Shown in pieces: positions 22,980 to 31,697 of a stretch of DNA of 39,934 nucleotides. Source of the DNA: Candidatus Latescibacterota bacterium. GTDB lineage: Bacteria > Krumholzibacteriota > Krumholzibacteriia > Krumholzibacteriales > Krumholzibacteriaceae. The notes beneath the pieces were generated by a model. The model was not told the DNA's origin and did no database searches. It was given only the letters and a program-made list of their open reading frames with translations. A program made the translations under genes and the position numbers. The stretch lies in assembly GCA_019038625.1 (NCBI GenBank), contig JAHOYU010000106.1, forward strand, positions 1-39,934, given 5' to 3'. The stretch's first letter is position 1; every line of letters starts with the position of its first letter.

Positions 22980-23203
22980 TGAGTTGTATTCCCCATGTGA
23001 TGATCTCGTACTCGGACGATGGTGGCGAAACGTGGTCGCATGAGCAATGGAAACCGCTGATCAACTGCCACAAGAACTACCTGAACAGGGTGATACTAAG
23101 GCGCGGCGGCAGTGCGTATAACCGCATTTACCGGCTGAAATACAGCGAGAACAGCAGTTTTACCCTGGTATCGGCACATGCTGATGTAGGTGCTGGTATC
23201 TGA
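22979..23203 (+). CDS. C-terminal fragment of gp10-like tail protein (74 aa), separately translated
   Basis: 74 aa from ATG 22979, overlapping the previous stop by one base. It is recognisable as the C-terminal end of gp10-type proteins: 'HVMISYSDDGGETWSHEQW' followed by 'YLNRVILRRGG..YNRIYRL' (family 'MLxWSDDGGxTWSNExW...YxxRVxWRRLGxxRDRVF'). Alone it is too short to fold as that protein; it may complete the interrupted gp10 by binding in trans. No ribosome binding site is obvious, fitting termination-reinitiation from the upstream gene. Confidence 0.7.
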   Translation: MSCIPHVMISYSDDGGETWSHEQWKPLINCHKNYLNRVILRRGGSAYNRIYRLKYSENSSFTLVSAHADVGAGI

Positions 23204-23658
23204 TGGCTGAAACACCCTCATTCACATCACAGATACCGGATAAGTTTCTGGAGGATGCCGGAACGTCAGAATGGGCGCGTGACCTGACATTGTATCTGAA
23301 CGACCTGAACCGCGAGGGTGGTGTTGTCTCAACGGTGGGCGAGACTGAAACCATCGTTCTGACCCAGCAGGAAAAGCTGGATTTAATGACCGTCACCGCA
23401 TCGGTCAACCTGGATACGGTCAAGGCAGCATCGGAAGCCAATACAACGGCGTTAGCGGGTCTGCAGGACTCGGCACCGGCATATTCCATCACCAATGATG
23501 GCACGGACAGGGCATATAGCGCGGATGCCGCTGCCGGGGCTATTACCAACCCGCCCTCACAGGCCGAGGTTGAGAATATCCGTGATGCGGTTCTGGAAAT
23601 TGCCGATGTTCTGGCAACCCTGATCCGTGATTTGAAGGACAAAGACATATTCGGATGA
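23203..23658 (+). CDS. Tail-associated protein (151 aa), unknown
   Basis: 151 aa from ATG 23203 (overlap with previous stop). N-terminal part is polar with 'PDKFLEDAGTSEWARDLTLYL'; the middle has Ala/Thr-rich helix and the end 'AEVENIRDAVLEIADVLATLIRDLKD' is a clear helix/coiled coil. Short helical proteins follow gp10 in many such phages, some forming the tail needle or trimeric stalk. The needle role is only a guess. Overlaps the next gene by 4 bases. Confidence 0.5.
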   Translation: MAETPSFTSQIPDKFLEDAGTSEWARDLTLYLNDLNREGGVVSTVGETETIVLTQQEKLDLMTVTASVNLDTVKAASEANTTALAGLQDSAPAYSITNDGTDRAYSADAAAGAITNPPSQAEVENIRDAVLEIADVLATLIRDLKDKDIFG

Positions 23659-24119
23659 TTGCCTGTGAGCGGTTGTGGAATTATCAGGTCGTCATCCAGA
23701 CCATCAGCGCGGTATGGGATGAGATTTCAGAGGATGACGCGCCGCCCTATCAGCCGGATCTGATCAATGAGGTATGGGTGGGTTTATTTGACGATGGCAA
23801 GTACATCGGCATGTATCGCTTCAACCAACTGACATCTGTCATGTGGGAGGGCCATGTGTTCATGCTTCCAGACCACCGGGAACATGCCATTGAGGGTGGT
23901 TTTGCCATCCAGTCATGGTTGATTGAAAACATTCCGACTCTCAGAAAGATGATAGTGAACATTCCAGAGTGTTTTCCAAATGTCATCGCGTTTGTGAAGA
24001 AAATAGGGCTTAAAAAACAAGGTTACAATTCCGACAGTTACACCAAAAACGGCGTGGTCGGAATGTACCAGTACGGAATTACTTTTGAGGAAATGAGATG
24101 GGAACAGCAGCAACGATAG
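23655..24119 (+). CDS. GNAT-like virion protein, DUF2824/P22 gp14-like (154 aa)
   Basis: 154 aa from ATG 23655. It shows an acetyltransferase-like (GNAT) layout: 'EVWVGLFDDGKYIGMYRF', 'WEGHVFMLPDHREHAIEGG', 'WLIENIPTLRKMIVNIPE', 'NVIAFVKKIGLKKQGYNSDS', the last matching the GNAT 'N..A...Y.K.GF' element. Small GNAT-like proteins at this point of P22-like genomes are known as DUF2824/gp14-type head assembly or injection proteins. Its 3' end overlaps the next gene by 22 bases. Enzyme activity not shown. Confidence 0.65.
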   Translation: MIACERLWNYQVVIQTISAVWDEISEDDAPPYQPDLINEVWVGLFDDGKYIGMYRFNQLTSVMWEGHVFMLPDHREHAIEGGFAIQSWLIENIPTLRKMIVNIPECFPNVIAFVKKIGLKKQGYNSDSYTKNGVVGMYQYGITFEEMRWEQQQR

Positions 24120-24652
24120 GTTCAGCGTTAATAGGCGCATACGCATCTGACCGGGCAGCATCCAAGCAGGCCAAGGCGCAACGTAAGTCGATAGCGGCAC
24201 AGAACGAGCTTGTTGGGCCGTTTTCGGACGCGGGCGCGGCGGCACTGCCTGCGGTGCAGGAGTTTGTCGATACCGGTGCTAATTTTTCCGACACGCAAGC
24301 CTTCAAGGATATTATCAACACACAGAAAGCCCGTGGGCAGAGTTTAAGCGGCAACACACTGACATCGCTGACCGATTACTACGCGACCAATTTCAGGCCG
24401 CAGCGGTTTAACGAGTTGAAATTCCTGCCGACCCTTGGTGCCAATGCCGCCACCGGGCAGGCGACCAATATCGGTAATGCCTATACCAATATCGGCAGCG
24501 CACAGGCAGCAGGAACACTGGGGATGGCTAATTCGTTACAGGATGGGATGTCGTTTCTTAATCTTCTGAATACATCAACCCCCACACAGAACCTGGGGTT
24601 TCTGAATCCGGGGCATTCTGAATTTGTTGGGCCACCGGTTCCGGGGAGATAA
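24098..24652 (+). CDS. Small DNA-injection protein, P22 gp7-like (184 aa)
   Basis: 184 aa from ATG 24098, inside the end of the previous gene (22-base overlap). Start 'GTAATIGSALIGAYASDRAASKQAKAQ' is the usual beginning of phage injection or tail-needle-adjacent proteins: a hydrophobic Gly/Ala helix then a Lys/Gln-rich stretch. Middle holds 'ARGQSLSGNTLTSLTDYYATNF'. These ejection proteins are released with DNA and enter the cell envelope. Order gp7, gp20, gp16 is followed by the next two genes. Confidence 0.65.
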   Translation: MGTAATIGSALIGAYASDRAASKQAKAQRKSIAAQNELVGPFSDAGAAALPAVQEFVDTGANFSDTQAFKDIINTQKARGQSLSGNTLTSLTDYYATNFRPQRFNELKFLPTLGANAATGQATNIGNAYTNIGSAQAAGTLGMANSLQDGMSFLNLLNTSTPTQNLGFLNPGHSEFVGPPVPGR

Positions 24653-24654
24653 TA

Positions 24655-25905
24655 ATGGCAGGCATAAACGCATTAATCGCACAGGGACGGCACACCAATA
24701 TCCTTGGCAGGATTCAGGAAACCGAGCGCATCAAGAACACAAGGGCGCGGAATGAATTATTGCAGCTTGGAATACAGGATGAACCGGCACGGCAGGAACG
24801 GTTGCAGCAACAGGAACAACGCGCGACAACAGAGTTTGAGCAGGGCCAACAGGACAGGGTAAGAAGCGAGATTCGTAGCATATCCACTGAATTTGTTAAC
24901 ACCTACGATCAGGGTGGAAAGGATGCGGCGCTTGGGTATCTGTCAAAGATCAGGTCTGGAAGTCAGGAGATTCTGCAGATCAGGGACGAGGCCGTTGCAG
25001 CCATGCAGTCACCGGACCCACAAGACGATATAAACGTGCTTGCTCAGGCGCGTGGGCTAATGGGGCAAGAGCCGGGCGCAGCACCGGAAACATTCAGGAC
25101 AGCAACGCCAGATGAACTTGCAGGGCTTGGGCCGGACGTTACCGGCGCACAGGTCAGCGAAACCACAGGTAAGTTGATCAATGTTCAAAAGCGTGGCGAG
25201 GATGGTAATCAAGGCGACCAAAGAGACAGGAAGATAGCTGACCTGGTAAGGCTTAATCCGAGCGTGTCATTACAAAAGGCAACGAAGATAATTGACGGGC
25301 AAGCGAAGATTGAGGTCAACGAAAAGACCGGCAACATCGTGTACACAGATTTGGTTAATAGAACCGTAGAAGAAATACCATTCACTACCGAGACACCACA
25401 AACGCCCACACCCGTTCCCGGCGAGACATTGCGCGAGTTGGCAGACACGGCAACCGGCCCTGTTGCAACGATTGCTGAGAGGGTTGAAAAAGTCAGGGCG
25501 TTCTTTGGTGGTGATGCGGGCGAGGTCACAAAGGCGCGGCAACGGTTTAAGACAGAAATTCAGAGCATGGTTCGTGCGCTTTCCATTAACCCGCGTTTCC
25601 CCGTAGGTGAGATCGACAGAATCCGCGAGGAAATCAACATTCAGCCATCCATGTTTCAGGGTGAGGGTGTCTTGGTGGCAAAGATAGACTCTATTGCTGC
25701 AAGCTTAAGGGTTCGTCTTGCACAGGCTGATGCAGATGCTGGCAACCCCAACCTTGATACGGTAACACGACAAAAACAGGGTGCAAATGCAAGCGCAATC
25801 AGGAATTTCCTGCCTATTCTTGGGGGCATGACGGGTGGCACTGAACTAGAAACCCGCAAACAGGAAATAATCGACAGGCTTCAACAGATCAGGCAGGCAA
25901 TGTAA
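24655..25905 (+). CDS. Injection (ejection) protein, P22 gp20-like (416 aa)
   Basis: 416 aa from ATG 24655, two bases after the previous gene, with GGAGATAATA ahead of it. Long Gln/Arg/Glu-rich helices (LQLGIQDEPARQERLQQQEQ, ATTEFEQGQQDRVRSEIR) fill the first 80 residues. No enzyme motif. Composition, length and order (after gp7-like, before an 848-aa protein) fit P22 gp20-type proteins that are expelled ahead of DNA. Its stop shares one base with the next start. Confidence 0.65.
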   Translation: MAGINALIAQGRHTNILGRIQETERIKNTRARNELLQLGIQDEPARQERLQQQEQRATTEFEQGQQDRVRSEIRSISTEFVNTYDQGGKDAALGYLSKIRSGSQEILQIRDEAVAAMQSPDPQDDINVLAQARGLMGQEPGAAPETFRTATPDELAGLGPDVTGAQVSETTGKLINVQKRGEDGNQGDQRDRKIADLVRLNPSVSLQKATKIIDGQAKIEVNEKTGNIVYTDLVNRTVEEIPFTTETPQTPTPVPGETLRELADTATGPVATIAERVEKVRAFFGGDAGEVTKARQRFKTEIQSMVRALSINPRFPVGEIDRIREEINIQPSMFQGEGVLVAKIDSIAASLRVRLAQADADAGNPNLDTVTRQKQGANASAIRNFLPILGGMTGGTELETRKQEIIDRLQQIRQAM

Positions 25906-28451
25906 TGTCGGCAGAAGAACAAGCACTCCGTGAAGAACTCGCACTCATCGAAGAGCTTCAGGATATTGAAAAGCAGGAAAATAAACGCTTAACCGCAACC
26001 GATCTTGCGCAGTCGTTTAACAAGGGTATGGTGGATTTGATCAACCTGCCATCAGAGATTATAAACATGCCACTAAGGGCGGTTGGTGCGCCTGAGATAC
26101 CCACGCAAGGGTTCAGGCAAATGGTGGCAGATACGGAGATGACAGCACAGCCCGGAGAAGAAGCAGAGGGGTTTCTGCCGAGGGGCGCTGAGATACTTGG
26201 CGCATCCGTTCTGCCGGGCATGGGCATTATGCAAAAAGGCGCTCAGGTGTTAAAGGCTGGAATCCCGGCGGCACAAAGAACCGTCACGCAACAACTCACC
26301 GCAACCACGGCACAGACACCGCTCAAGTCAGCCGCTGTTGATGTATCGTCAAGCTTTGGGGCTGGGTTTGGTGGCGAGGTTGCGTCAAAATTCACCGACG
26401 ACCCAAGCCTTATTGTGCTCGGTGAGCTAGCGGGCGGCTTTACGCTGCCAACCATAACAGCAGTGACCCGCGTGGCGGGCAAGCCGATTGTTGATAAACT
26501 CAAAGAAACCATCGTTCCGTTCACAAAGGCGGGCGCAGAGCCGAGGGCGGCAAGGCGGTTACAGGATTTGGTTCCTGACCCGGAAGCGGCGGCGGCAAGG
26601 ATTGACCCCGATTCTCCAATATCCCCCGCAAGACAGACGGGTGATGATCGCCTGATAGCTTTGGAAAGAACCGTCCTTGAGTCAAACCCGGAGTTACAGG
26701 CCAGATTTACCGACGAGCTAAATGGTGCTTTGGATGCTGCCAGAAAACAGGCTGTTGATTTTGGTGGTGACAACCGGATGCGATCAATCCTTGAGTCCGG
26801 GCAGGATCATCTCACCAATCTGGTTAATCTCAGGGCGGCAACAGCGGCACAGTCGGCACGGTCGCAGATAGACGCACTGGGCGGGAGCGCAACACCAAGA
26901 GAGATAAGCCGTATTGCCCGCAAGGAATTGAATGCGGCATTGAAAGATGTACGCAAGCAGGAATCAGAGTTGTGGAACAGTATTGACAAGCAGGCAGCGG
27001 CCACATTCCAGAACACAAAAGCGGCACTCAGAACCATCAAAGACGAAACCGGCGAACTTGTACCGTCAAGGGTGCCAGCGTGGATAAACAAGGCTGCAAG
27101 CACCGACAAGGCGGTTACGTTCAATGACTTGCAGCAGGTCCGTACCCGTGTTCTGGCTAACGCAAGAGAGGCCACCGCCAATAACCGGTTCGACAGGGCG
27201 AGGGTGCTTAATAATATCGCGGATGGATTATTGGATGACATGTCGGCAGTTAAAGACCCGGCAGTGGATGCAGCGCGGGAATTTTCCAGACAGTTAAACC
27301 AGAAATTCAACGAAGGTGCCGTAGGTGCGCTGTTAAGTCGTGGTGCCAACCGTGGTGCTGGCGTGGCAAGCGCAGACACGCTCAACAAGCTGTTTTCCGG
27401 CGCAACCCCTGCAACCAATGTGCGGGCATTCATTGCCGCCTCACCTGAGTCTGCACCACAGTTGCAGCAATTCCTGAAAACAGGATTCGTGAAGGCATCA
27501 ACCAAAGGCGGCGCATTCAGCCAGAAACAAGCACAGGCGCAGATAGACAAACTGGAATCTCAGGGCATGTTCGAGATATTCCCGGGCCTTAAAAAAGAAT
27601 TGGGCGGCGCAAGGTTGGTATTTAGCGATGCCGACAAACTGGCTCAACGCGCTGCAACCGTAACCGAGCGTGGCGGATCAAGGCTTTTACAGGACAGCAA
27701 CAAGTCACTTGCTGGGGTGCTGTTGGGCGCGGAGCCGGGGCAGGAAATGGCAGTGCTATTGAGGGCAGAAAACCCCGAAGCACTGGCAAAATCCCTGTTG
27801 CGCAGGATGGGGGGTGATAAGCGCGCCATCAATGGGTTAAAAACGTCGTTTGTTGAGTCCCTGTTCAACTCAGCGACAACAACAGGCAAGAGCGGTGAGA
27901 TAGAAATATCAGGCCAGAAACTTGCCAGGTTGTTTAATGAAAACCTTGGTGTTGCCAGGTCGCTAGGTATGGACAGCGCAGAAATTACCCGCATGAGAGC
28001 GATCACCAAACAGATGATCCAGGCACAACAGAAGTCAGGTGAAAGCGTGGGCGCAATCCTTGAAGACAAACCAGCAAAACTGCTGACGTTCATTGCTCAA
28101 CTTGCGGGCGCAAAAGCCGGTCAGAAGGTAGCGGGCGGCGGCATTGGCTCATCGCTTGTCATTGCGGGCAAGGGATCAACAGCGGCGCGGGAGATTTTAC
28201 AAAGACTCACTACGGGCGAGGCGCAAAAACTGCTTATCGCCGCACAGTCCGACCCTGTTTTGTATAAGGCATTACTTATCAGAACTAGCGCGACCCAAAA
28301 AGATATGTTTGATGCCACGCAGGTTATCGAGTCGTGGCTGATAGGCGCGGGTGTTCAGTCCGGTAGCGAGGCAATGGACGACAGGTTCAAAACCAAACAA
28401 GGCTCAGAGAACGCGGGCGCAACAGAAACACTTAATCTAGGTACTCAATAA
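25905..28451 (+). CDS. Large injection/internal virion protein, P22 gp16-like (848 aa)
   Basis: 848 aa from ATG 25905. Almost entirely helical, Ala/Lys/Arg rich. The N-terminal region has 'LAQSFNKGMVDLINLPSEII', 'LPRGAEILGASVLPGMGI', and the long middle (about 230-600) has repeated amphipathic helices. No lytic transglycosylase motif was seen. Similar long helical proteins (gp16 in P22, internal virion proteins elsewhere) form a channel for DNA entry. It lies last in the injection set. P22 gp16 is 609 aa, so this is larger. Confidence 0.7.
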   Translation: MSAEEQALREELALIEELQDIEKQENKRLTATDLAQSFNKGMVDLINLPSEIINMPLRAVGAPEIPTQGFRQMVADTEMTAQPGEEAEGFLPRGAEILGASVLPGMGIMQKGAQVLKAGIPAAQRTVTQQLTATTAQTPLKSAAVDVSSSFGAGFGGEVASKFTDDPSLIVLGELAGGFTLPTITAVTRVAGKPIVDKLKETIVPFTKAGAEPRAARRLQDLVPDPEAAAARIDPDSPISPARQTGDDRLIALERTVLESNPELQARFTDELNGALDAARKQAVDFGGDNRMRSILESGQDHLTNLVNLRAATAAQSARSQIDALGGSATPREISRIARKELNAALKDVRKQESELWNSIDKQAAATFQNTKAALRTIKDETGELVPSRVPAWINKAASTDKAVTFNDLQQVRTRVLANAREATANNRFDRARVLNNIADGLLDDMSAVKDPAVDAAREFSRQLNQKFNEGAVGALLSRGANRGAGVASADTLNKLFSGATPATNVRAFIAASPESAPQLQQFLKTGFVKASTKGGAFSQKQAQAQIDKLESQGMFEIFPGLKKELGGARLVFSDADKLAQRAATVTERGGSRLLQDSNKSLAGVLLGAEPGQEMAVLLRAENPEALAKSLLRRMGGDKRAINGLKTSFVESLFNSATTTGKSGEIEISGQKLARLFNENLGVARSLGMDSAEITRMRAITKQMIQAQQKSGESVGAILEDKPAKLLTFIAQLAGAKAGQKVAGGGIGSSLVIAGKGSTAAREILQRLTTGEAQKLLIAAQSDPVLYKALLIRTSATQKDMFDATQVIESWLIGAGVQSGSEAMDDRFKTKQGSENAGATETLNLGTQ

Positions 28452-29200
28452 TGGCAACCTATATCCCCTTAAGTAATCACCAGATCCAGTATGTTGACAG
28501 TAATGGCGACCCGCTGGTTAACGGTACGCTGGAGTTCTACCTTGCAGGCACAACCACGGCAACCTCATTGTTTTCAGATGTGGATGGTACGTCAGTCGGC
28601 GTATCCGTAACGCTCAACTCACTGGGTATGCCAGAATCCGGTGGCAATGTGATATTCCTTTTCCGTGACCAGTCCAAGGCGATCAAGATAGTCGGCAAGA
28701 ACGCAACGGGCGCAACCCTGTGGACCGATGACAATATCCCTGCCGTAGCATCATTTGACTCAACCGCATCAACTAAACTGGATACCGTTGAGGAAAATGC
28801 CGATGTTACCGATGCGACCAATGTGGCCGCTGCCGGGGCGTTGATGACCGATGGTTCGGCAAGCATGAGCGGCGACCTTGAAATGGGTGCCGGAACATTC
28901 GTGCTTAAAAGCGTTACTGCCGGGATTACCGCATCAGTAACGCAGACACAGGGCGAACAGGTGCTTATATCACGCATCAACGAGGTTTCCACGGTAGCCA
29001 ATGCAAACGATGTTGTGACCATGCCTTCTGCGGTGGGTGGTATCAGTGCGACAGTAATCAACAACGGTGCAAACGTGCTGGGCATATTCCCGGCCTCCGG
29101 TGATGACAATGGTTCGGGGGTGGATACTGTAACCACGCTGGCAAGTGGTTCAAATGTCACGTTTGCGGCTTATGACGACACTACATGGGAAGCTATTTGA
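28451..29200 (+). CDS. Tailspike/tail-fibre with phage head-binding domain (249 aa)
   Basis: 249 aa from ATG 28451 (TAATG overlap). Residues 8-100 match the P22 tailspike-type head-binding domain: 'QIQYVDSNGDPLVNGTLEFY', 'AGTTTATSLFSDVDGTSVGV', 'SLGMPESGGNVIFLF', 'TGATLWTDDNI'. The C-terminal part (about 120-249) is short: 'DGSASMSGDLEMGAGTFVLK' then small beta segments, and lacks a long beta-helix or enzyme. So this is a short fibre, perhaps an adaptor onto which another protein such as the 248-aa one downstream or the glycine-rich protein attaches. Its stop overlaps the next start. Confidence 0.75.
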   Translation: MATYIPLSNHQIQYVDSNGDPLVNGTLEFYLAGTTTATSLFSDVDGTSVGVSVTLNSLGMPESGGNVIFLFRDQSKAIKIVGKNATGATLWTDDNIPAVASFDSTASTKLDTVEENADVTDATNVAAAGALMTDGSASMSGDLEMGAGTFVLKSVTAGITASVTQTQGEQVLISRINEVSTVANANDVVTMPSAVGGISATVINNGANVLGIFPASGDDNGSGVDTVTTLASGSNVTFAAYDDTTWEAI

Positions 29201-29946
29201 TGACCAATTTACGCCAAGAAGATTTAATGCTGGAAATCCCACGCGGGACATTTCCGGGCGTTACAAGTGTCAACAAGTTTGGTGCAAACGCGGATATAGG
29301 CTCAGGCACGACAGAGGATGTATGGGATGGGGGCGGCACATATAGTTTCCCATCGACTGCCGATATAACCCACTTGTCACAGGCGGTTAACCAGACCGCA
29401 ATGCGTGGCGAAACCATCGAAGTGCAGGGGTTGAATGCGAGTTGGGAACTGACGGTTCAGACAAAGGCACTGGATGCCAGCGATTCCACGACTGCTGTAG
29501 AGCTGGATACGCCGCTTATCCGCATATTCAGGATGAAGGTTCTTGCTGACGTGGTTACTGATCAGGATATATCTGCCAAGAATGTCGGGGCCGGTACAAC
29601 ATACGCCACGATTGGTGCTGGAAATAACCAGACACTAATGGCGTTATACACCGTGCCATCAGGCAAAACCGCGTACATGACAAGCTACTTTTACGATGGG
29701 GTTGAAGCAACCGGCAAAGAGCCTAAAAGCACAGAATTTAAATTGTGGGTTGCTGATCGCGATAACGGTTATGAGTTTCAGTTGAAGCACGAAAAAGGCG
29801 TGTCAAAGGGCGATTCCGGTGGGCAACATCTTTTCTTCCCGTATATGAAGATCAACGCAAAGAACGACATTAAACTGACCGCATCGCCCAACTCGGAAGA
29901 TGCCAGTGTGCATGGTGGTTTTGATTTGATACTGGTTGACGATTAA
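29200..29946 (+). CDS. Structural protein of unknown role (248 aa), last late gene
   Basis: 248 aa from ATG 29200, chosen because it overlaps the upstream stop (TGATG); an in-frame ATG at 29185 is less likely. It is beta-rich, with 'RGTFPGVTSVNKFGANADIG' and 'VWDGGGTYSFPSTADITHLS' near residues 15-60, a sequence style I associate with small structural proteins found in many environmental phages. Probably tail or surface protein. No operon continues: the leftward operon ends 4 bases away. Confidence 0.6.
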   Translation: MTNLRQEDLMLEIPRGTFPGVTSVNKFGANADIGSGTTEDVWDGGGTYSFPSTADITHLSQAVNQTAMRGETIEVQGLNASWELTVQTKALDASDSTTAVELDTPLIRIFRMKVLADVVTDQDISAKNVGAGTTYATIGAGNNQTLMALYTVPSGKTAYMTSYFYDGVEATGKEPKSTEFKLWVADRDNGYEFQLKHEKGVSKGDSGGQHLFFPYMKINAKNDIKLTASPNSEDASVHGGFDLILVDD

Positions 29947-29950
29947 GGCT

Positions 29951-30040
29951 TCAACCCACACAAAGCCCCGCAATAAACACACCTATAAGCGCGATTATGG
30001 CGAGTGTTATTTCAATGAGAATGCTGGCGAGTTTATTCAT
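29951..30040 (-). CDS. Tiny single-span membrane peptide (29 aa)
   Basis: Minus-strand ORF from ATG 30040 to TGA 29951. Product 'MNKLASILIEITLAIIALIG...' with a hydrophobic core of about 20 residues over nearly its whole length, basic start. It begins 4 bases after the stop of the 87-aa gene, so it is probably read from the same transcript as its last gene. Function unknown. Confidence 0.45.
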   Translation of the reverse strand: MNKLASILIEITLAIIALIGVFIAGLCVG

Positions 30041-30044
30041 TATG

Positions 30045-30308
30045 TCAGCCTGTCTCGTAGGACATGCACATTTTGCACTCACATAAATGATCCCAACCCT
30101 CAGGATGAAATTCCATTTTTCTGGTCAGTTTTGGAATGTCTCGCTCATACATTGCCACCACTCTCTCCGCTGCTTCCAGCCGATTAATGGCGATTGTCAA
30201 AAAACCATCACAGTCAGAAACGGTTTCCCAGTCCCATTTACTGTAATCCTCCGGCGTCGATTCTTGCCAGAGCCGCATTTCTTCGGTTGTTACTGTCGGT
30301 TCGCTCAC
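30045..30308 (-). CDS. Hypothetical protein (87 aa)
   Basis: 87 aa from GTG 30308, which overlaps the upstream stop (GTGA). The N-terminus is acidic (SEPTVTTEEMRLWQESTPED), then helical, and the end has three Cys in 'CECKMCMSY', a possible metal knuckle. No family recognised. Confidence 0.5.
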   Translation of the reverse strand: MSEPTVTTEEMRLWQESTPEDYSKWDWETVSDCDGFLTIAINRLEAAERVVAMYERDIPKLTRKMEFHPEGWDHLCECKMCMSYETG

Positions 30309-30748
30309 AGCTTATCCCCCACAACCGCATCCAAATCATCAGCACACGTATGCTTATTTGGAATCTCTACTGTAACCCCGTCGATAACCGTGTGCTGTTT
30401 GGGTGCAAGTCGCCATTTGTCTGGTAGTTTTTGAGCGGCGGCTATGGTTGCTTCTGCATCGCTTGGGGCTAAATACACAGCCATACCATCTTCGCTATAC
30501 CCATGAACCCAGCTATAAGGGTTGATCTGGGCTGTTTCTTCATCATCATCAGCCGTCAGTGAGTACAATGGCGTACCGTCACAATCGCGGGTCTGTTTTG
30601 CAACGAACATACGAACACCATTGCTCAACTCCACCAACTGACCAACGCTAAAGGAATGCTCGGTAGCGTTGTTTATTTCTCGGTATGTGCGCCTCTGCAC
30701 GTCGCTTGGATCTTTTAGATCAGCAACATTTATGAATTTGTCACTCAT
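30305..30748 (-). CDS. Hypothetical protein (147 aa)
   Basis: 147 aa from ATG 30748, overlapping the upstream gene's stop by 4 bases. Acidic, mixed composition; 'FSVGQLVELSNGVRMFVAKQ' near residue 33 looks like a small beta-barrel segment. No family recognised. One of the chain of coupled genes of the leftward operon. Confidence 0.5.
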   Translation of the reverse strand: MSDKFINVADLKDPSDVQRRTYREINNATEHSFSVGQLVELSNGVRMFVAKQTRDCDGTPLYSLTADDDEETAQINPYSWVHGYSEDGMAVYLAPSDAEATIAAAQKLPDKWRLAPKQHTVIDGVTVEIPNKHTCADDLDAVVGDKL

Positions 30749-31095
30749 GTCTTGCTCCTGTTGATGATTGCTATAATCATCTCAGGCACATCTACAGCAC
30801 CAACCCCGTAGAGCTTTATGCACAACTCTGATATTTCCTTTATGGCTTGCTCTGCTTCAAGTGCGCGCTTCTTCCACCCTTTACGAGTTCCGCGCTCTGC
30901 TGCCAAATCCATTTTTGCTGCTCTCAGACGTTTGAGCAGGATTCCGGCGAAGCCGTGCCACCTGTTCAAAAACACCTTTAGTAGTCCACACGATATTTGC
31001 CTGTCTTGAAATGCGGCCTCCTTGTGCCATCTCTGAATCTGCGCCGTGGTCGGCTCAATCGGTTTTTCAGATTTTGATAGGTTGGTATCAATCAT
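30745..31095 (-). CDS. Hypothetical helical protein (116 aa)
   Basis: 116 aa from ATG 31095, ATGA-coupled to the upstream DUF551-like gene. Mostly basic helices ('KMDLAAERGTRKGWKKRALE') with a hydrophobic end ('VPEMIIAIINR'). No motif recognised. Confidence 0.5.
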   Translation of the reverse strand: MIDTNLSKSEKPIEPTTAQIQRWHKEAAFQDRQISCGLLKVFLNRWHGFAGILLKRLRAAKMDLAAERGTRKGWKKRALEAEQAIKEISELCIKLYGVGAVDVPEMIIAIINRSKT

Positions 31096-31316
31096 GATTT
31101 ATCCTCCGGGGGTTCTGGCAGTAGCTTCCAGTGAGTGATGTGCCATAAGTCTTGATACGCACCACGCTGATCGTTCCACCACTGACCCTCATATTCTCCA
31201 TAGCACACCTGACCAATGAGTGACGTTTCAGCATGTTTATTTCCGTCTATCGGCCTCCACCATAGCAGTAGGCGCACCCCGACAGGTGCCGTTTCAATTG
31301 GTTGCCATTCACTCAC
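31092..31316 (-). CDS. DUF551-like protein (74 aa)
   Basis: 74 aa from GTG 31316 behind AAAGGAG. It shows the short DUF551 pattern: 'EWQPIETAPVGVRLLLWWRP' at the start and 'WHITHWKLLPEPPEDK' at the end. These small proteins are widespread in phage early operons; no function is established. A second, longer DUF551-like gene lies at 31808-32116. Before it, 31317-31396 holds no gene. Confidence 0.7.
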   Translation of the reverse strand: MSEWQPIETAPVGVRLLLWWRPIDGNKHAETSLIGQVCYGEYEGQWWNDQRGAYQDLWHITHWKLLPEPPEDKS

Positions 31317-31396
31317 AACTTACTCCTTTCAATTTCCTTCAATTTCCCAATCACACTAAGCAACGTTACCGCGTATTTGTTTGGGGGTTAGTGGGG

Positions 31397-31696
31397 TCAT
31401 TGTTCCCGTTCCAGTGTTGTTAATGCGTCCATAAAATCATCCCAGTCATGGTGCATTCCCACATCCTGAACCCTACTAATAAACTCAAGATGTGGATCAG
31501 CCATTTGCAAGTCGTATATAGTATCCCGCAACTCCGCATTCTCAGCTTCCAGCGCGGCGGCGTGGGATAGTAGTTGCTGGCAAGCGAGTCCTACTTTATG
31601 GATGCCTGAATCAGGGTGGAAAGCGGTTGCAGAAGGTATCCACGCCTCAATGCGTTCACACGCATCACCAATCTGTTCCGCTGTTAATCTGTTCAT
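31397..31696 (-). CDS. Hypothetical helical protein (99 aa)
   Basis: 99 aa from ATG 31696 (MNRLTAEQIGDACERIEAW), preferred over an upstream start at 31714 inside the 37-aa ORF. Contains a predicted coiled-coil at 45-65 (LSHAAALEAENAELRDTI). No family recognised. Confidence 0.5.
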   Translation of the reverse strand: MNRLTAEQIGDACERIEAWIPSATAFHPDSGIHKVGLACQQLLSHAAALEAENAELRDTIYDLQMADPHLEFISRVQDVGMHHDWDDFMDALTTLEREQ

Positions 31697-31697
31697 T

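Noticed and set aside
26807-27550. 247-codon minus-strand open frame opposite the large injection protein
   Set aside because: Long only because the sense gene is GC-biased and Ala-rich; no start site, no family resemblance, and the plus-strand gene is clear.
28537-29160. 207-codon minus-strand open frame opposite the tailspike-type gene
   Set aside because: Shadow of the sense gene, Ser/Pro/Thr-rich by mirror composition, no ribosome binding site.
29946-29975. Bidirectional terminator between the converging operons
   Set aside because: Only a 5-base stem (GTTGA/TCAAC) without T-run could be found; not convincing.
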